The notes beneath the pieces are model-generated. The model saw nothing but the letters and a program-made list of their open reading frames with translations, had not been told where the DNA came from and made no database searches. Shown one piece after another: positions 1 through 10,788 of a stretch of 64,000 bases of DNA. The stretch lies in contig OX235263.1 of assembly GCA_944472135.2 (NCBI GenBank), forward strand, positions 24,977,379 to 25,041,378. Direction: 5' to 3'. Source of the DNA: Trichobilharzia regenti (Eukaryota; Platyhelminthes; Trematoda; Strigeidida; Schistosomatidae). The translations under genes were made by a program, and so were the position numbers. Every line of letters begins with the position of its first letter. Positions within the stretch are counted from its first letter, which is position 1.

Positions 1-1413
1 AAACGTTTCGTTCAAAAAACTGATCCGAACTTCTTCAGGAGAATTATCACAAAGCTAGATTAGGGTATGAGAAATTAGTGATACATATCCATTCTTTGTA
101 TTATTTATCAATCAGGACTCACCACCATGCATCAGCTAACATCCCACCCTCAGAACTATTCAAGTTTTCTGGATTCATCTATACACGTTTGAGTGCACTA
201 TAGTCAGTCTTTCTGCATAAAAGAATCAACACGTTTCTGTAGAACCTCGATCTTATCAATTTGGATCTTGGTGTCGCGTTTCTATCGAGTGTAGTGCAAT
301 CCTCAATCTGTTTTCTAGCCTCCTTCAAATCTGAAGAGACCTTCAGAGCTACCTTCAGAAAATATTCATGCTCTTTTACTCTAACATTCACCTACCTGAA
401 AGTTTCTTCCGCACAGTTTTTTTCTGGTATACACAATTATGTTGGTTATCTTCTATTTTATCCTTAAAGTGTTCGTTGCACGAAAACAAACGCTTATGTC
501 ATGATTGTTATGGATTCGCACTATTTCGACCGAAATTTTTCTATGCTATAAGGAATCATCACAGTATTAACTAACCTAATTCTTAGCTCAGTGGGTTTTG
601 ATGCTTCCTTATCTTCACGTTTTAAATACCATCTTAAAAAGATTTTGGGTAAGTATTTGATTCACGAAGAGACCGAACAAAAGTTTAATTTTCTGCTGAT
701 CTCTTCTTCCCCCAGTAACTAGATATTTGGTTCTGTTAGTCAGATTCCTAGTCACAATTATTTTGAAGAGAGAGAGAGAGATGTACCGAAATATAATCCA
801 GATATCTGTTTGAATGTGTAGGCTTTCTCTTGTGTATTCTCTCAAAAACAAGAATACAAAGCTCATTTTTACTAGATATTGACTTTTCCAGATCACTTGA
901 GAATATTCATTTAGAAATGATAGAGAAGAGTTTTAGTTCAGATGAGGATGACAAATGGCGAAAAATTCGTGTTACTCTGAGCTGGCTGGCTGGCTTAATT
1001 ACGAAAGTTTGACTGTCTTTCTAGACAGCATTTTCAGTTCAGTATTTTTTAAAATTCTCTGTGAATGATAATTACTGTCTCCATTGATGACCTTGCCATG
1101 TGATGTGTGGATCGATAGCCTATCTAGAAAATGGACCAATCAGATTTATCTCAGATGGGCAGACAGACAACCAATCGATTTCTTAAGCATACACGTCATT
1201 GGTCCATGTCTGTATTATTATGATTGGTTGTTAATCAGACAATCTTAAAACTTAGTTATTATTATCACGCCTGCTCCTATTTTCCTGCTCTCAGTATCAA
1301 ACGGAAGAACAATCTACACTGAGGATACTTCCTACATCGTATTGATATATCTCTTTCAATAAAACGATTTAACAAATAAACAAGTACACACACATTTTTG
1401 TTTTATCGCTTAC
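1..1413. other. Intron beyond exon O: no recognised gene
   Basis: This stretch shows only short frames with stops. A minus-strand frame at 179-391 has a helical-looking start (SSDLKEARKQIEDC) but lacks a splice site in the phase exon O requires, so it is not called an exon; it may be a transposon remnant. Positions 770-782 are a short GA run. Around 1130-1260 there are several CCAATC or GATTGG motifs in both orientations, reminiscent of promoter or LTR sequence, without further support. Confidence 0.4.
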
Positions 1414-1551
1414 ATGAGCTTTAACCGAAATCTCCTCTACACGTAATAATTGGTTTAAAAGTCCAGTTGGAGATGGGAAAGCCATTGTATTGATTGCTTT
1501 GATATCTTCTTTCACCTTGGGGATTTCTTCTTCCAGTTGTTTAGTAAACAT
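1414..1551 (-). CDS. Exon O, short spectrin-repeat exon (residues 4129-4174)
   Basis: The exon has 138 bases and is phase 0 at both ends. The acceptor is CACATTCAG/ATG and the donor GCTCAT/GTAAGC. The open frame runs 36 bases further upstream to a TGA, but the only AG before a usable frame is at CATTCAG. The 46 residues begin MFTKQLEEEIPKVKEDIKAI and end LLRVEEISVKAH, continuing the helix from the end of exon N. The polypyrimidine tract is weak, so the acceptor is somewhat less certain than the others. The next exon must lie to the left of the window. Confidence 0.78.
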
Positions 1552-2269
1552 CTGAATGTGGGTTGTCATTTTTTGGCGATTAATCAATCAAAATGTGTAA
1601 ATGCATAGTGGTAAAAACAAACATGGAAATAAGAACAAATGGTTAAACTAAGAGTCTCTCTTCACGGGTGAATTCATTCACTTACGATCAATACAATCGC
1701 AAACTATTGTATTTAACCATTTCTATGTTTATCTACCACCAATTCATTTGCTCCTATGGAATGAGATACATATATATCGTTCATTGAGTGTTTTATCCTG
1801 CTTAGCTACAGAAACGTAGCAGTGGATCACTGACCACCCAGCATGTATGGAGAATTCATTCAAAGTTATCCTTGATGTCAAAAGAAGCCTCCCGAAAACA
1901 TTAGGCTACTGTGCACTGTGTCTTGTTAAGGCTTTAGCAATTCGGATGGTTAATCCTGATGTATGTACACAGAAGAAATCTCTCCATCCCCTTCTTCTAA
2001 CATGGGTATAATTCCAAGCTGAATAGTTATCAATACTTTGTTATCATTAGTACTATTTTTGGCACTCTTTCATTACCATCCAATGCTATCTGAACATTTT
2101 TCATATTAAGTAGTCTTTAATCTAAACTCCTCCCCATCCCCACCTGGTTACAATTTTGATAATTCATCATTGTTTAATGATGTGAACACTACTCCAAATT
2201 AATTTTTATCTCGATGTAAATGTATAAAAATGTATACTACTGATTTATCGATATAAGTAGACGGATGCC

Positions 2270-2520
2270 ACTCACACTAAGCAGTATTACTTGTTAGCCA
2301 GATCAAAGTGGTCTAAACACCGTTTGACGGCCATTTCGCTTCCTGGGGTGGAGGGGATGGGTCGAGTGACCCGGTGGTCGTATGTTTAGATCAGTTAGAC
2401 CTATCTGTCTGTCTGTCAAGAACCACTGTCAAGAACTGATTAGTGTACACTACTCACATCAAACCAAATCATCTCAACCAGTCAGTCGGTCAGTCAGTAG
2501 TATGTGATTTTAAATATTTG
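2270..2520 (+). repeat. Dispersed repeat, family X fragment
   Basis: This sequence shares diverged blocks with 37690-37830 and 50320-50460: agtgg/gtgatctaa followed by a stretch containing ggccattt, and a nearby run of CAGT or TGAC steps with an ACTACTCACATC-like motif. The family is not recognised. It is non-coding, lies in the intron between exons N and O, and its edges are approximate. Confidence 0.4.
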
Positions 2521-2744
2521 TATTTTCCACTTCCTCTGATTGCCATCCGAAATCTTACGAGTAATCGTAATTGTAAAGTGCAATTTATTACACCCAGCCA
2601 TTTAGATTTTAATGTAAATGACTTGAAATTATAAAGGGTAATTCAGCTTCCTGGAATCTGGATGTTCGAATTCGTAGCATCCAATGCCAACTGACTGCCA
2701 CTGAAGTAATAAACTTTACCAGCAGGCTATATTTGATCCCAAAC

Positions 2745-3190
2745 TGATATCAGTTAGAATAATACTGAAGACCAGGGAATACTGCAATATCTGTTACGTT
2801 CAATCTCTGGGTTTGAGACTCTTCACCAGCACTCAGCTATGGGCTTTGACGAGAGATCGAACTCAGGATCTTCAGGTTGCAAGACTAGCCCGTTGAACAT
2901 ACAACCACCAAGGTGACGGGTGGTGGAATCCAGTGGCCAATGAATCCTGACTTCTGCCTCTTCGCAATACGATTGAGTATTGCTGTAGAGTCCAATCAAA
3001 GTATCCACCACAGTCCTACAGGAGGTCATTCGCGAGACCAAATAGCTGAGTGGCAGTGTCTCTGACTGCCACACTCGATGATATGGGTCGGAATAGGCAC
3101 ACCCTACTGACTGGTAATGAGTGCCGAATGCACAAAACCCAAGGTCAAGTGGAGCTTCTCGCCGACTGCCTCTAACCATCTAACAACACA
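2745..3190 (-). repeat. tRNA-like SINE-type repeat, composite copy
   Basis: Read on the minus strand, this holds a tRNA-like B-box (GTTCGATCTC), the phrase GGTGGTTGTATGTTCAACGGG upstream of it, and the tail typical of the window's commonest SINE: an AACTGATATCAGTT-type motif after a segment resembling GAAGAGTC...CCTGG. Its 5' half (cggcagtc...tctgactgcc...gatactttgattgg) also matches 17880-18080 and 27115-27225. It therefore looks like a fusion of two repeat units. It is non-coding. Confidence 0.55.
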
Positions 3191-3245
3191 ATAATAAGGT
3201 TTCTATAAAACAACACTACTTCGAGTCTAAACGCATAACACCTAC

Positions 3246-3773
3246 CTCCCACCAATTGATAATATTCTTTTGAGTCGTTATAAGCTTCTCAAAGGTTTCA
3301 GCAACAATTGCATCCTCTTGAATATGCTCTGCATCATTAGTAGACTGTTGAAATGATGAGTAAGTCATTGTGGCACTGTCTTTCTCTAAATCAATCAATT
3401 CCATCATTATAGAAGAATCAGGTCCCATTAATGCTTTCTGTTCAAGCTCTGTAAGCAATTTACGTATCCCTGATTGTTTGCCTTCAATTTCTTGTACCTG
3501 CTCTAAATACTGATGTGTAGCTTTGTGAGTACTGTCCACTTGATCATTCAGTGTCTTCCATTCGCCCAGATACTTTTCAAGATCTTCTTCTAATTTACGC
3601 ATCAATGTAGTTTGATTCAATTTCAAAGTATCCATCACGTCAGCATCAAATTGATTTTTCAGTATATCATATAGGCTATTGATTTTTGTGTCTAATGATT
3701 GAATAGTCTTCAAAGCATCACGATATTCATCAAAATGAAGAGGGTGACTTTGATTCAGTTCTGCTTGAAACTC
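3246..3773 (-). CDS. Exon N, spectrin-repeat rod (residues 3953-4128)
   Basis: The exon has 528 bases and is phase 0 at both ends. The acceptor is TCATTTCTTAG/GAGTTT and the donor TGGGAG/GTAGGT. It starts EFQAELNQSHPLHFDEYRDA, then ILKNQFDADVMDTLKLNQTT, and LEKYLGEWKTLNDQVDSTHK with the repeat tryptophan. It ends TTQKNIINWWE, where a new helix crosses the intron into exon O. An AAT microsatellite lies just upstream of the acceptor. Confidence 0.93.
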
Positions 3774-3782
3774 CTAAGAAAT

Positions 3783-3808
3783 GACAATAATAATAATAAT
3801 AACAATAA
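3783..3808. repeat. AAT microsatellite
   Basis: A short run of AAT/ATA units lies 10 to 35 bases upstream (in gene sense) of the exon N acceptor. Similar runs elsewhere in the window are tails of non-LTR elements, but no element body is attached here. Confidence 0.7.
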
Positions 3809-3995
3809 GTATATTTGTAGTCAGGGTCAAGTTCTGATTACAATTTCAAGGTTAAAGAACATTCACAACAATTATAATTATCACCTATTAATTTGTTTGT
3901 TAGATATATATCACACAGTCAGTGAAACAGTATTATTTACTGGATGACACGGTTTCGAACGCAATTCACTGTGGTTCATAATCATGCCATCAATT

Positions 3996-4333
3996 ATAAT
4001 CCCACGACTTTGAAACTTGAGTTTTGTAGTCTTTCTTGTTCTCTCCTATTTTTCCTCGTAGGGGTAGTAAAATTTTCCAGATGTCCAGCTGGACAGGTGT
4101 TGAATCATTCGTAATACATGCGTTTGCAGTTGATTTGATAAACAAAGCTTCCGTCACCAATCAATCTCTCCCTCTACCCCACTGTTACATCAGATTTTAA
4201 AACTGTCGTCTTATCCCGTCCAGCCTATTGTATGGTTGTGTGTAACTGCATGTAGTGAGTGGTATAGCTGAACTATTCTCTAGATTTCTTTTCTTATTCG
4301 GGTCAACCAATCTAGATTTTGCTAGGTTTTTGA
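3996..4333 (+). mobile_element. MITE-like element, truncated copy
   Basis: Its left end (CCCACGACTTTGAAACTTGA onward) matches the inverted end of the element at 62550-62952, and the interior matches that copy over about 330 bases. Homology stops near 4333, so the right inverted end is missing. The open frame on the minus strand here (residues LAKSRLVDPNKKRNLENSSA) recurs at 62618-62735 only because the repeat recurs, so it is not a gene. The sequence just left (3898-3995) also matches 62960-63058. Confidence 0.65.
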
Positions 4334-4774
4334 GCTCCGCTAGTCTGACTGACTGCCCTGTTCTACTACGCATTTCACCCGACAATCATTGCAGGCATGG
4401 GATTAGATAAACTAAATTGTTTTGTTCAATTGGTCCCACAGGATTTATCCTTTAACCGAAAAAGCATGTTTCTAATTGAGTTTGTGGGTGTGATTTGAAT
4501 GCCAGCCACTTTTATTCCTGCCTGCAATGTTAAGAATTCTATTTTGATGGTTTCTGAGGTTCCTTCTTTGTATGGGGGGAGGCATTACTGATATTTTCTC
4601 AATCTCTTACTGTTGATGTTATCGTCTTTCTCTGTATATGTTTGTCATGAATATATCATTCTTCCGACTTAATAATTTATCAGGATAATTATTGTAGTAA
4701 ACCTCAATGCCTTCTCATATATAAGCCATATATACTGTCATTGATTTTCTTTGGTGCTGTTTAGTTATTATTGA

Positions 4775-5300
4775 TTATTTTGCTTATTCAAAACACTGAC
4801 TTTGTGGAATACGCGCACCAAAAGGTGCACCTCACAAAAGGATACACTGAAGGTCAAAATAACAATGAAGATGACTAAACCAAATAACAAAGGTAATAGT
4901 ACATCTACCCTGACTGGTATCAAAACAAAGTTTACCAAAGAAAGTTTAGTGTAATGACGAATTGTTGATCTGAACGCATAAAGGTGGTTTAAACTTTCCA
5001 ATTGTCAGCTAGGGCTACCACAATCTTTAGGATACGCCCCAAACACGTTTTATAGATAGGTTTAAAAGATGTGTTAACGTCAATTTTATGCCCTGTGTCT
5101 ATAATATGTTTCTCAGCAGAGGAGCTAGGTCTCCTGTTCTCACCATTAATGGGTTCTGGGGACTCTATTTGTTTCTGGAGCCATTTAGGAATATGCTCTG
5201 AAGCCAGCCCTTGCTTGCAGAGATTGATGAATCCTCTCTACGTATAATGTGTCCACACGTACATTCAACTACTAAGATATATGACCTCTATTGGTGTTAT
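4775..5300 (-). pseudogene. Penelope-like element remnant (endonuclease and C-terminus)
   Basis: On the minus strand the sequence gives a broken GIY-YIG start (VECTCGHIIRRE), then SEHIPKWLQKQIESPEPING, HIIDTGHKIDVNTSFKPIY and LGRILKIVVALADNWKV before a stop. This is the C-terminal part of a Penelope-like element polyprotein. It is homologous to 60840-61470, including the 3' untranslated part. The reverse transcriptase is missing, so this is a dead 5'-truncated copy. Confidence 0.75.
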
Positions 5301-5984
5301 CTACTCTTGTGTGTATTTATAATGTTTACAATCGCTTGATTCGTAGTTTTGTTACTAAACTTGAGGAATGGCCTGATTGTGTGTGGGTGGCAACGTGTTC
5401 CAATCAATACATGAGATAACTGTACTTCAGTTATATCCTGAGTCTTGAAATATACTTCTGAACATTTTACAATTGACTTTCAACTAGATATCGTGGATTT
5501 CTTCAAGGAAACAAAGCAGATATATCTCATAACGGAATGGTTAGAACATTTTGTCACAGGAGGGATATACTGTCAATTAATATTTTACTTGAAGATATTG
5601 CACCAGGGAAAATAAACTCCTTTGGAAATTCAGTACATTTTATAAATACTATCCAGAATAAAGATATTATTATTATTATTATTGAACAATAATATACATA
5701 AGGAAATTAGTGATTATAGATAAATGAGGGACGATATCCAGGGAATGAATACGCATCCTTGTCTGGAGGAGGATCAAAGGATGGTTATTTACCTCCCCCT
5801 ATTTTACTTTCAGACAAGGAAGAAAGACGGAAATTGTGACATATTTGCTACTGATTATAATTCTCGACCACATATGAAATAACGTCGTCTGAGGCTAGAC
5901 GAAAACCAAGCAAGAGTTGTCAGTCAGTAGAGCCTATCAGCGAAGGCAAGGAAGAATTTCGAGTGAATATATTTGAGAAGACAG
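5300..5984 (+). other. Intron, probable non-LTR 3' end, otherwise unrecognised
   Basis: AATAAA followed by an ATT run at 5655-5690 looks like the 3' terminus of a plus-strand non-LTR retroelement, as seen for the CR1-type copy ending near 36010. No coding remnant could be recognised between 5300 and 5655. From 5750 the sequence may already belong to the RTE remnant that follows. Confidence 0.35.
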
Positions 5985-6354
5985 AGGTGGTGAAGACGCT
6001 CACCGACCTATTAACAACAACAACAACAACAAGCATTAATGACCATCAACCGTAACAATCTACAGGAAGTCACCTCTCTTCCGATATCCTAGATGGCATT
6101 GTTTCAATTACAGGTGATACAGCACGGATGGATGAAGAGGTCAACGTCAGTCAAGATGGATTAGAAAGGTGAGAGAGAGAGAGAGAGATGTATTGCTCTG
6201 AAATCATCAGCGTGGAAATCCACTGCACTTAACATAGAGGAACAAGATCCGGATTTTCAACGCAAATGTTAAATCAGTCAGCTATTTTTTTTTATGGTTC
6301 AGAGACTTGACAAGTGCATCACCAAAAGTATTTCCAACAGGTTGATCACTCTTC
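5985..6354 (+). mobile_element. RTE-B remnant (C-terminal part)
   Basis: The plus strand carries the CAACAA-rich stretch and the phrases for VSITGDTARMDEEVN and KIRIF-type residues seen in the other RTE-B copies (for example 47260-47930), with frameshifts and a GA microsatellite at 6173-6188. It is interrupted at 6355 by the Merlin element, whose target-site duplicate is its last eight bases. It is non-functional. Confidence 0.6.
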
Positions 6355-7247
6355 GGCAAAGTTAAACTTTCGACACCACTAACAACCAATCAGCAAACGA
6401 CTTTGAACGGACCAATCACATTAAAGAGGCATATTTGATGAATGAAAATGTATATTTATAGAAAAAAAGCATAAAATAGAGAATAAAAAAGTTACATGGG
6501 ATATCTTTCTCGAACATGTGAGAAAAACATCTCCCAGTTTAGCATGGGACTGTCAATGGAGAAGTTACACCACATCCTGTACATATATCCATCCAAATGA
6601 CCATAAATGAGATCCTTTTGAGATCCACTTAAAGCCCTTATCCTATTTTTCAACCTGCCCCAAAATCCTTCAATAGAATTTGTATGTGTCCTCGTAACGG
6701 GATCCACAAAATCACTTGAATGGTTGACTCTGTGATGAATACATCCCAGAGATGACAGTGAATTGTAGCCTTTCCACTAGTCGGTGTGTATAATTGACCC
6801 CCGCTTAACAAGTCTGGTAATAATAGGTATAAGAGTAGTTGCTTTTCTATCTGCTATCCTTAGGGAGAGAAGCGACCTAAAAAAAAAAAAAAAAACGAAA
6901 TATTAAAATTATCAGCTTACTCTCTCTAGCGTTAGTAGGCTTCAAACATATAGCACAACGATGAACAAACCCATCAGTTGATTTGGCATAGCTTTTTAAA
7001 GTCGTGATGCCACCACACAAACAAATTCGCTCTTTCCGGCGCAACTCAAATCCAGGAAATACTGGAAAACGCTAACCTCCTTGAATTGCAACAATAGCTT
7101 TGTAAGGTCACGCATTAGAAATGAATCAAGCGCTATACAACATTGAACTGCGTTCGTGAACCTCATTGGATAATTCGACATCGTTCGTGAATCTCATTGG
7201 ATAATTCACTGATTGGTAGTTAGTGGTGTCGAAAGTTTAACTTCGCC
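6355..7247 (-). mobile_element. Merlin-type DNA transposon, internally deleted, with TSD
   Basis: The 893-bp element has nearly perfect terminal inverted repeats: left GGCAAAGTTAAACTTTCGAC, and right its complement with one change in the first 20 bases, the similarity running on to about 38 bases. It is flanked by an exact 8-bp target-site duplication, CACTCTTC, at 6347-6354 and 7248-7255. Inside is a decayed transposase on the minus strand (next entry). Merlin elements (IS1016/ISXO2-like transposases, 8- to 9-bp duplications) are known in Schistosoma. An intact one would be longer, so this is a deletion derivative. Confidence 0.9.
6492..7080 (-). pseudogene. Merlin transposase pseudogene
   Basis: Minus-strand reading gives a cysteine-rich N-terminal piece (ERICLCGGITTLKSYAKSTD, then RCAICLKPTN), then SLLSLRIADRKATTLIPIIT, RGSIIHTD, an in-frame TAG where a tryptophan is expected, WKGYNSLSSLGCIHHRVNHS, and DPVTRTHTNSIEGFWGRLKN. 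The second aspartate (HTD) and the glutamate of NSIEGFW are kept, but the segment that should hold the first catalytic aspartate is missing. A 44-bp gap at 6877-6920 with GTAAGC and a T16-AG end splices the two pieces in frame, either as a genuine micro-intron or by chance. It is not expected to be active. Confidence 0.85.
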
Positions 7248-7255
7248 CACTCTTC

Positions 7256-7990
7256 AAAAGAATGGATAATGAACAAAGAATACTCTTTTCGATAACCTCT
7301 TCTTCATCAGGCTCTACAGTTATATATCCATCCATTATAGTGAATGAATGAATGAATTAGTGTTATGAACAACATTAATGTTGTTAAAATAACATCGAAT
7401 CCATAATACTGATAGATTACAGCTCAATAGCATCAACATAAAAATAAACTGAATGTCAGAAAAATTAGGAAAGACAATATTACAAATTCATGAATTTATA
7501 GTCTCTACTGAAGGCTGGCCAGGGCAGTAGTGGCTGGCTGGACTTGCTTCTTTTGCACACAAAGCACTGATTGTTTCACATGATTTACGATAGCCTCTGC
7601 TGTCTGGAGCATATGGTTGCTGGATGTTTTTGGTAATTTATTTGGTACTCGGTAGATTATGGTGAAGGATTATTCAACATTGGCTGGCTTTGTGGCCGAT
7701 TTGCACCAGATGGTCCAATATCGAAGTGTTAATAGTTTTCACTACACCTTTACTTAGCCATAGTGGGAGATGTTCTCAAGCGAGCCATAACGAAAAGTCA
7801 AGTTCCTAGAGCAACGGCCGATATGACTGACTCCACCATAAGCGCAGTTCAATTGGTAGATACAATTTGAAGTGGTTAGCCTGCGTACTTCATCTTTCAG
7901 TCGAGAGTTAGCATCATCGGTCGTGTAGAGGATAATACGTGTATAGTTCGCCAGCATTACCAACATCTGTCCCCACTGGTTCCATACTAA
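7256..7990 (-). pseudogene. Penelope-like element remnant with GIY-YIG trace
   Basis: Minus-strand reading from about 7990 gives a linker, then SRLKDEVRRLTTSNCIYQLN and CAYGGVSHIGRCSRNL, a damaged GIY-YIG endonuclease start (the YIG motif reads HIG), followed by frame breaks. Its 3' untranslated tail resembles the tail at 44340-44410 (gatgaagaagaggttatcga). It is truncated and dead, and its left edge abuts the target duplication of the Merlin element. Confidence 0.6.
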
Positions 7991-8438
7991 AGACCACATA
8001 ACTAACCGGGAAGGATTCGGAACAAGAAGCTCCAAGGTGCAACGAACTAAACAACAACCCTAATGCCCAACAAATGCGCAGATAAAAATGGACATGGATG
8101 GGATACACGCTGAGAAGACTTTTGTGTGAAACTATGCACCGAACAGGCCAGCGATCAAGTGGAACCTGAGTGGGAAATGAACAGTTTGTCATGAGTCAGA
8201 GGGTATCATGGAAGACACCGCGCAAGAAGAGGAGATAACAGCTAATGGACAATCATGAAGATAGCTAGAGAAGATTACATAATAAAATAAGATGAAATCA
8301 AGATGTCCCGCTGAATATTTATGTTCCATTATGTACCTTAAACGAATAATTATGATTTTGAGTACACCTAACTTAATAGCGTATATCAACTGTAATCTGA
8401 AGGATGGCAATTACTGAATCTAACAAACACAGACTTAC
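7991..8438. other. Intron: no recognised content
   Basis: A short minus-strand open frame at 7914-8192 is probably an overlapping frame of the Penelope-like remnant's linker. From 8193 to the exon M donor nothing was recognised. Confidence 0.4.
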
Positions 8439-8711
8439 CAATAAGAGTGAAAGACGTGTCTGAGCTGTATAATGATCCAATTGACCTACAATGCAGTTAG
8501 AAGTCAGCGATACCGATGAAGGTGATACATCAACATTCATCATCACCTCTGATCTCGTCTCATGATTATCATCTACACTGATGACGCTTTGACTTTGGGC
8601 TATTTGTGCAAATTTCTTTGCTAGTCCATTTAGCCATGCACGGCATTGAGTAAACTTTTGTTCAGCTTTACACCATGCAGTACTGATTGTTTCGATTATA
8701 CTTATAATTGT
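8439..8711 (-). CDS. Exon M, short spectrin-repeat exon (residues 3862-3952)
   Basis: The exon has 273 bases (91 codons) and is phase 0 at both ends. The acceptor is TTATGTAACAG/ACAATT and the donor TTATTG/GTAAGT. It has no early methionine, so a simple open-frame search can miss it. The translation starts TIISIIETISTAWCKAEQKF and continues with CRAWLNGLAKKFAQIAQ, the tryptophan helix of a repeat. It then has a polar serine- and valine-rich loop and ends HYTAQTRLSLLL. Its codon-exact fit between exons L and N and the two good splice sites support it. Confidence 0.87.
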
Positions 8712-8989
8712 CTGTTACATAATGGAAGGGAAAAATAATGATACAAGGATAAATATGCATATATCAATATTCTGTATAGGGTAAACGTAATTCAAAATCA
8801 GACGCTAAACAAAAGAAACCCAAAGAATTTCTAGAAAGTACCCATTAGAAACTTCAGTAATCAGTGTGTCCGGAAACTCCTAGAAACCTGGTACTCAGAC
8901 GAATCTGCAATCAACTGACACATTTGCATTATATGATTTTTTTTGTAGCGATCCTAAATGAACTGGAATGTGTATGTCGTCAGGAAGCA

Positions 8990-9330
8990 ACATCAGTTAG
9001 AGTGAGATCATTGAGAACTGCCATGGATCACTGGACAGTTGTTTCGTCCTAGTCTAGGACTCTCCAAACGCCCACACCTACCATCCTACCAGGGATGAAA
9101 GTTACAAGACAAAGATTGCTGATCATGCAACCATTTGGACTGGGATTCAACGACCCGTGAATTCTAACCTTGTCAACTTGTGACATAGAGCTACTCTAAA
9201 GCTAATATCTCCGATTAGTATCCACTTCAACTTGACACAGTGGACTCAATTGGTCAAGACTTTTCACCAGACATTTAGGTCATTCATCCGGTAGCTGTTG
9301 GTTATACGGACTTAGAAACACTGTTCACCC
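8990..9330 (-). repeat. Old SINE1 copy
   Basis: The stretch CATCAGTTAGAG ... TGGACAGTTGTTTCGTCCTAG ... GACTCT is the terminal signature of the SINE1 family, in minus orientation. The tRNA-like middle is badly decayed. The remainder of the intron around 8712-8990 and 9330-9845 holds nothing I can name apart from ATT and CATA microsatellites at 9447-9466 and 9557-9574. Confidence 0.5.
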
Positions 9331-9849
9331 TGGGTAGCGAAGGGAGGATGTGGGTGTGTTTTTAAACCTCAGTGACCATGACAAACAGCCAATTCTTTCA
9401 ATAATGATTACTTGTTCACATTTCTTATCCAAACTTCCTGTTTATTTTTGTTATTATTATTATTACATTTTAAACCTCTACTTGTAATCTCGTTATTCAT
9501 TAACATTTTTACCCTTGATCGGAAAAAATTCTGGAACTTTCTCACCATCTTACTGTATACATACATACATACATGAATGTACAGTCTAGCTGATGACTTA
9601 GTCGAAAAGGAAGTTTTCTTCTTCACTGCAATCGTCTTTTTAATTTCCTTTTTTAGAGTCGATATCAAAACAGTGGACTTTTAACTGCAAACACGTCGGA
9701 AAATGTGTACGACATTGCCATACCATGGAGTATATTTATAACACAGGATGTGGGATATTGTGAGTAGCAAAGCAGATCAAATAACTGCATAACTGTTATC
9801 GTCACCATTCTCCTAGTGACTAGAGAGAGTATCAATTGAAAGGTTACAG

Positions 9850-10140
9850 ACTTGATCATCACCTGATATCAATGAGAAAACCACTGAAAAACCCAGAAAG
9901 GAGTATTGGAGAGTTGTTTCGTCCTAGTTTGCAACTCTTCAGAAATACGCGTTCGCGGGGGCTGAAACCCAGGGCCATCCGGTTACCAGAAGATCTTGTA
10001 GACCATTTAGTCACTGGGTCCCAATCCAATGACCAACCTATGAATTCCATATTCTGTCAATTGGCAACACACATATATTAGTACATAACACAACTGCCAG
10101 TAATGTCATCGACCTTGATAACACTGTTCACTTTGCGTTG
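9850..10140 (-). repeat. SINE1 copy
   Basis: Minus orientation: TGATATCA, then AAAACCCAG, GTTTCGTCCTAGTTTG and a tRNA-like part with GGTTACCAGAAGATCTTGTAGACCATT, followed by CACTGGGTCCCAATCCAATG. These phrases recur in order in the other SINE1 copies (for example 25485-25700, 29795-30000, 62120-62360). It is non-coding. Confidence 0.65.
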
Positions 10141-10369
10141 AAAGCATTCTATACACTAAACATGATCTGACAACACCTCATCAACTTAACCAGTAATGCG
10201 ACTATTATCTTAAGGAGAACAATCCATTTGATTGAATGCTAAAAATGTAGAACTGTGAGTTCAAAAACTCTCAAACTCCCTGACAAACCAAAGCCTCTAA
10301 GTCAGTAAATCCTATGTTCGATTTCTTAAAGCAATAAAGCGAGCCAAAAAATTTTAATCATGTTTTGAT

Positions 10370-10560
10370 CAGGAGCTGACATCAGTTAGAGAACCATTCG
10401 AAAATCAGCAGAGAGTACTGGACAGACGTTTCGTCCCTGTCTAAAACTCCTCGTCAGTAACCGGATGGTCTATGAGCTTACCTAATAACCCGAAAGTCGT
10501 AGGTTTGAACCCTGGCAGTGGGTGTATACTACTGAGTAACAGTCCTGAACAAAGATAACA
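10370..10560. repeat. SINE1 fold-back copy
   Basis: The left half reads in minus orientation (GACATCAGTTAGAG, GTACTGGACAGACGTTTCGT, AAACTCCTC), and from about 10465 the sequence continues in plus orientation (GATGGTCTATGAGCTTACCT, GGTTTGAACCCTGGCAGTGG, then AACAGTCCTGAAC). The two halves form an inverted arrangement around the tRNA-like part. Confidence 0.55.
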
Positions 10561-10788
10561 CAGCTGTTGTCACTGAAGTCAACTCGTGATCACATTTGTA
10601 ACCAAGCAAATCCCTGCAAACTAACTCCTATCCTGGAGAACCTCATGTTTTCTACCAAAAAAATTACAAACTTTCACTGTCGGTCCTTGATATAAAAACA
10701 GGTCTCAGTATCGACGAATTTCTAAAGAAACTCATTGACAAAAACAATTTATAAATATTTTTCACAAAAATGTATATTGAAAACTTAC

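Noticed and set aside
179..391. Minus-strand frame with helical-looking residues, possible next exon after O
   Set aside because: No acceptor/donor pair gives phase 0 with exon O, and the best coiled-coil reading needs a frame change. It is more likely a decayed element.
4197..4385. Conserved short peptide also found near 62618-62735
   Set aside because: The similarity is explained by the shared MITE-like repeat; there is no start, splice context or selection evidence.
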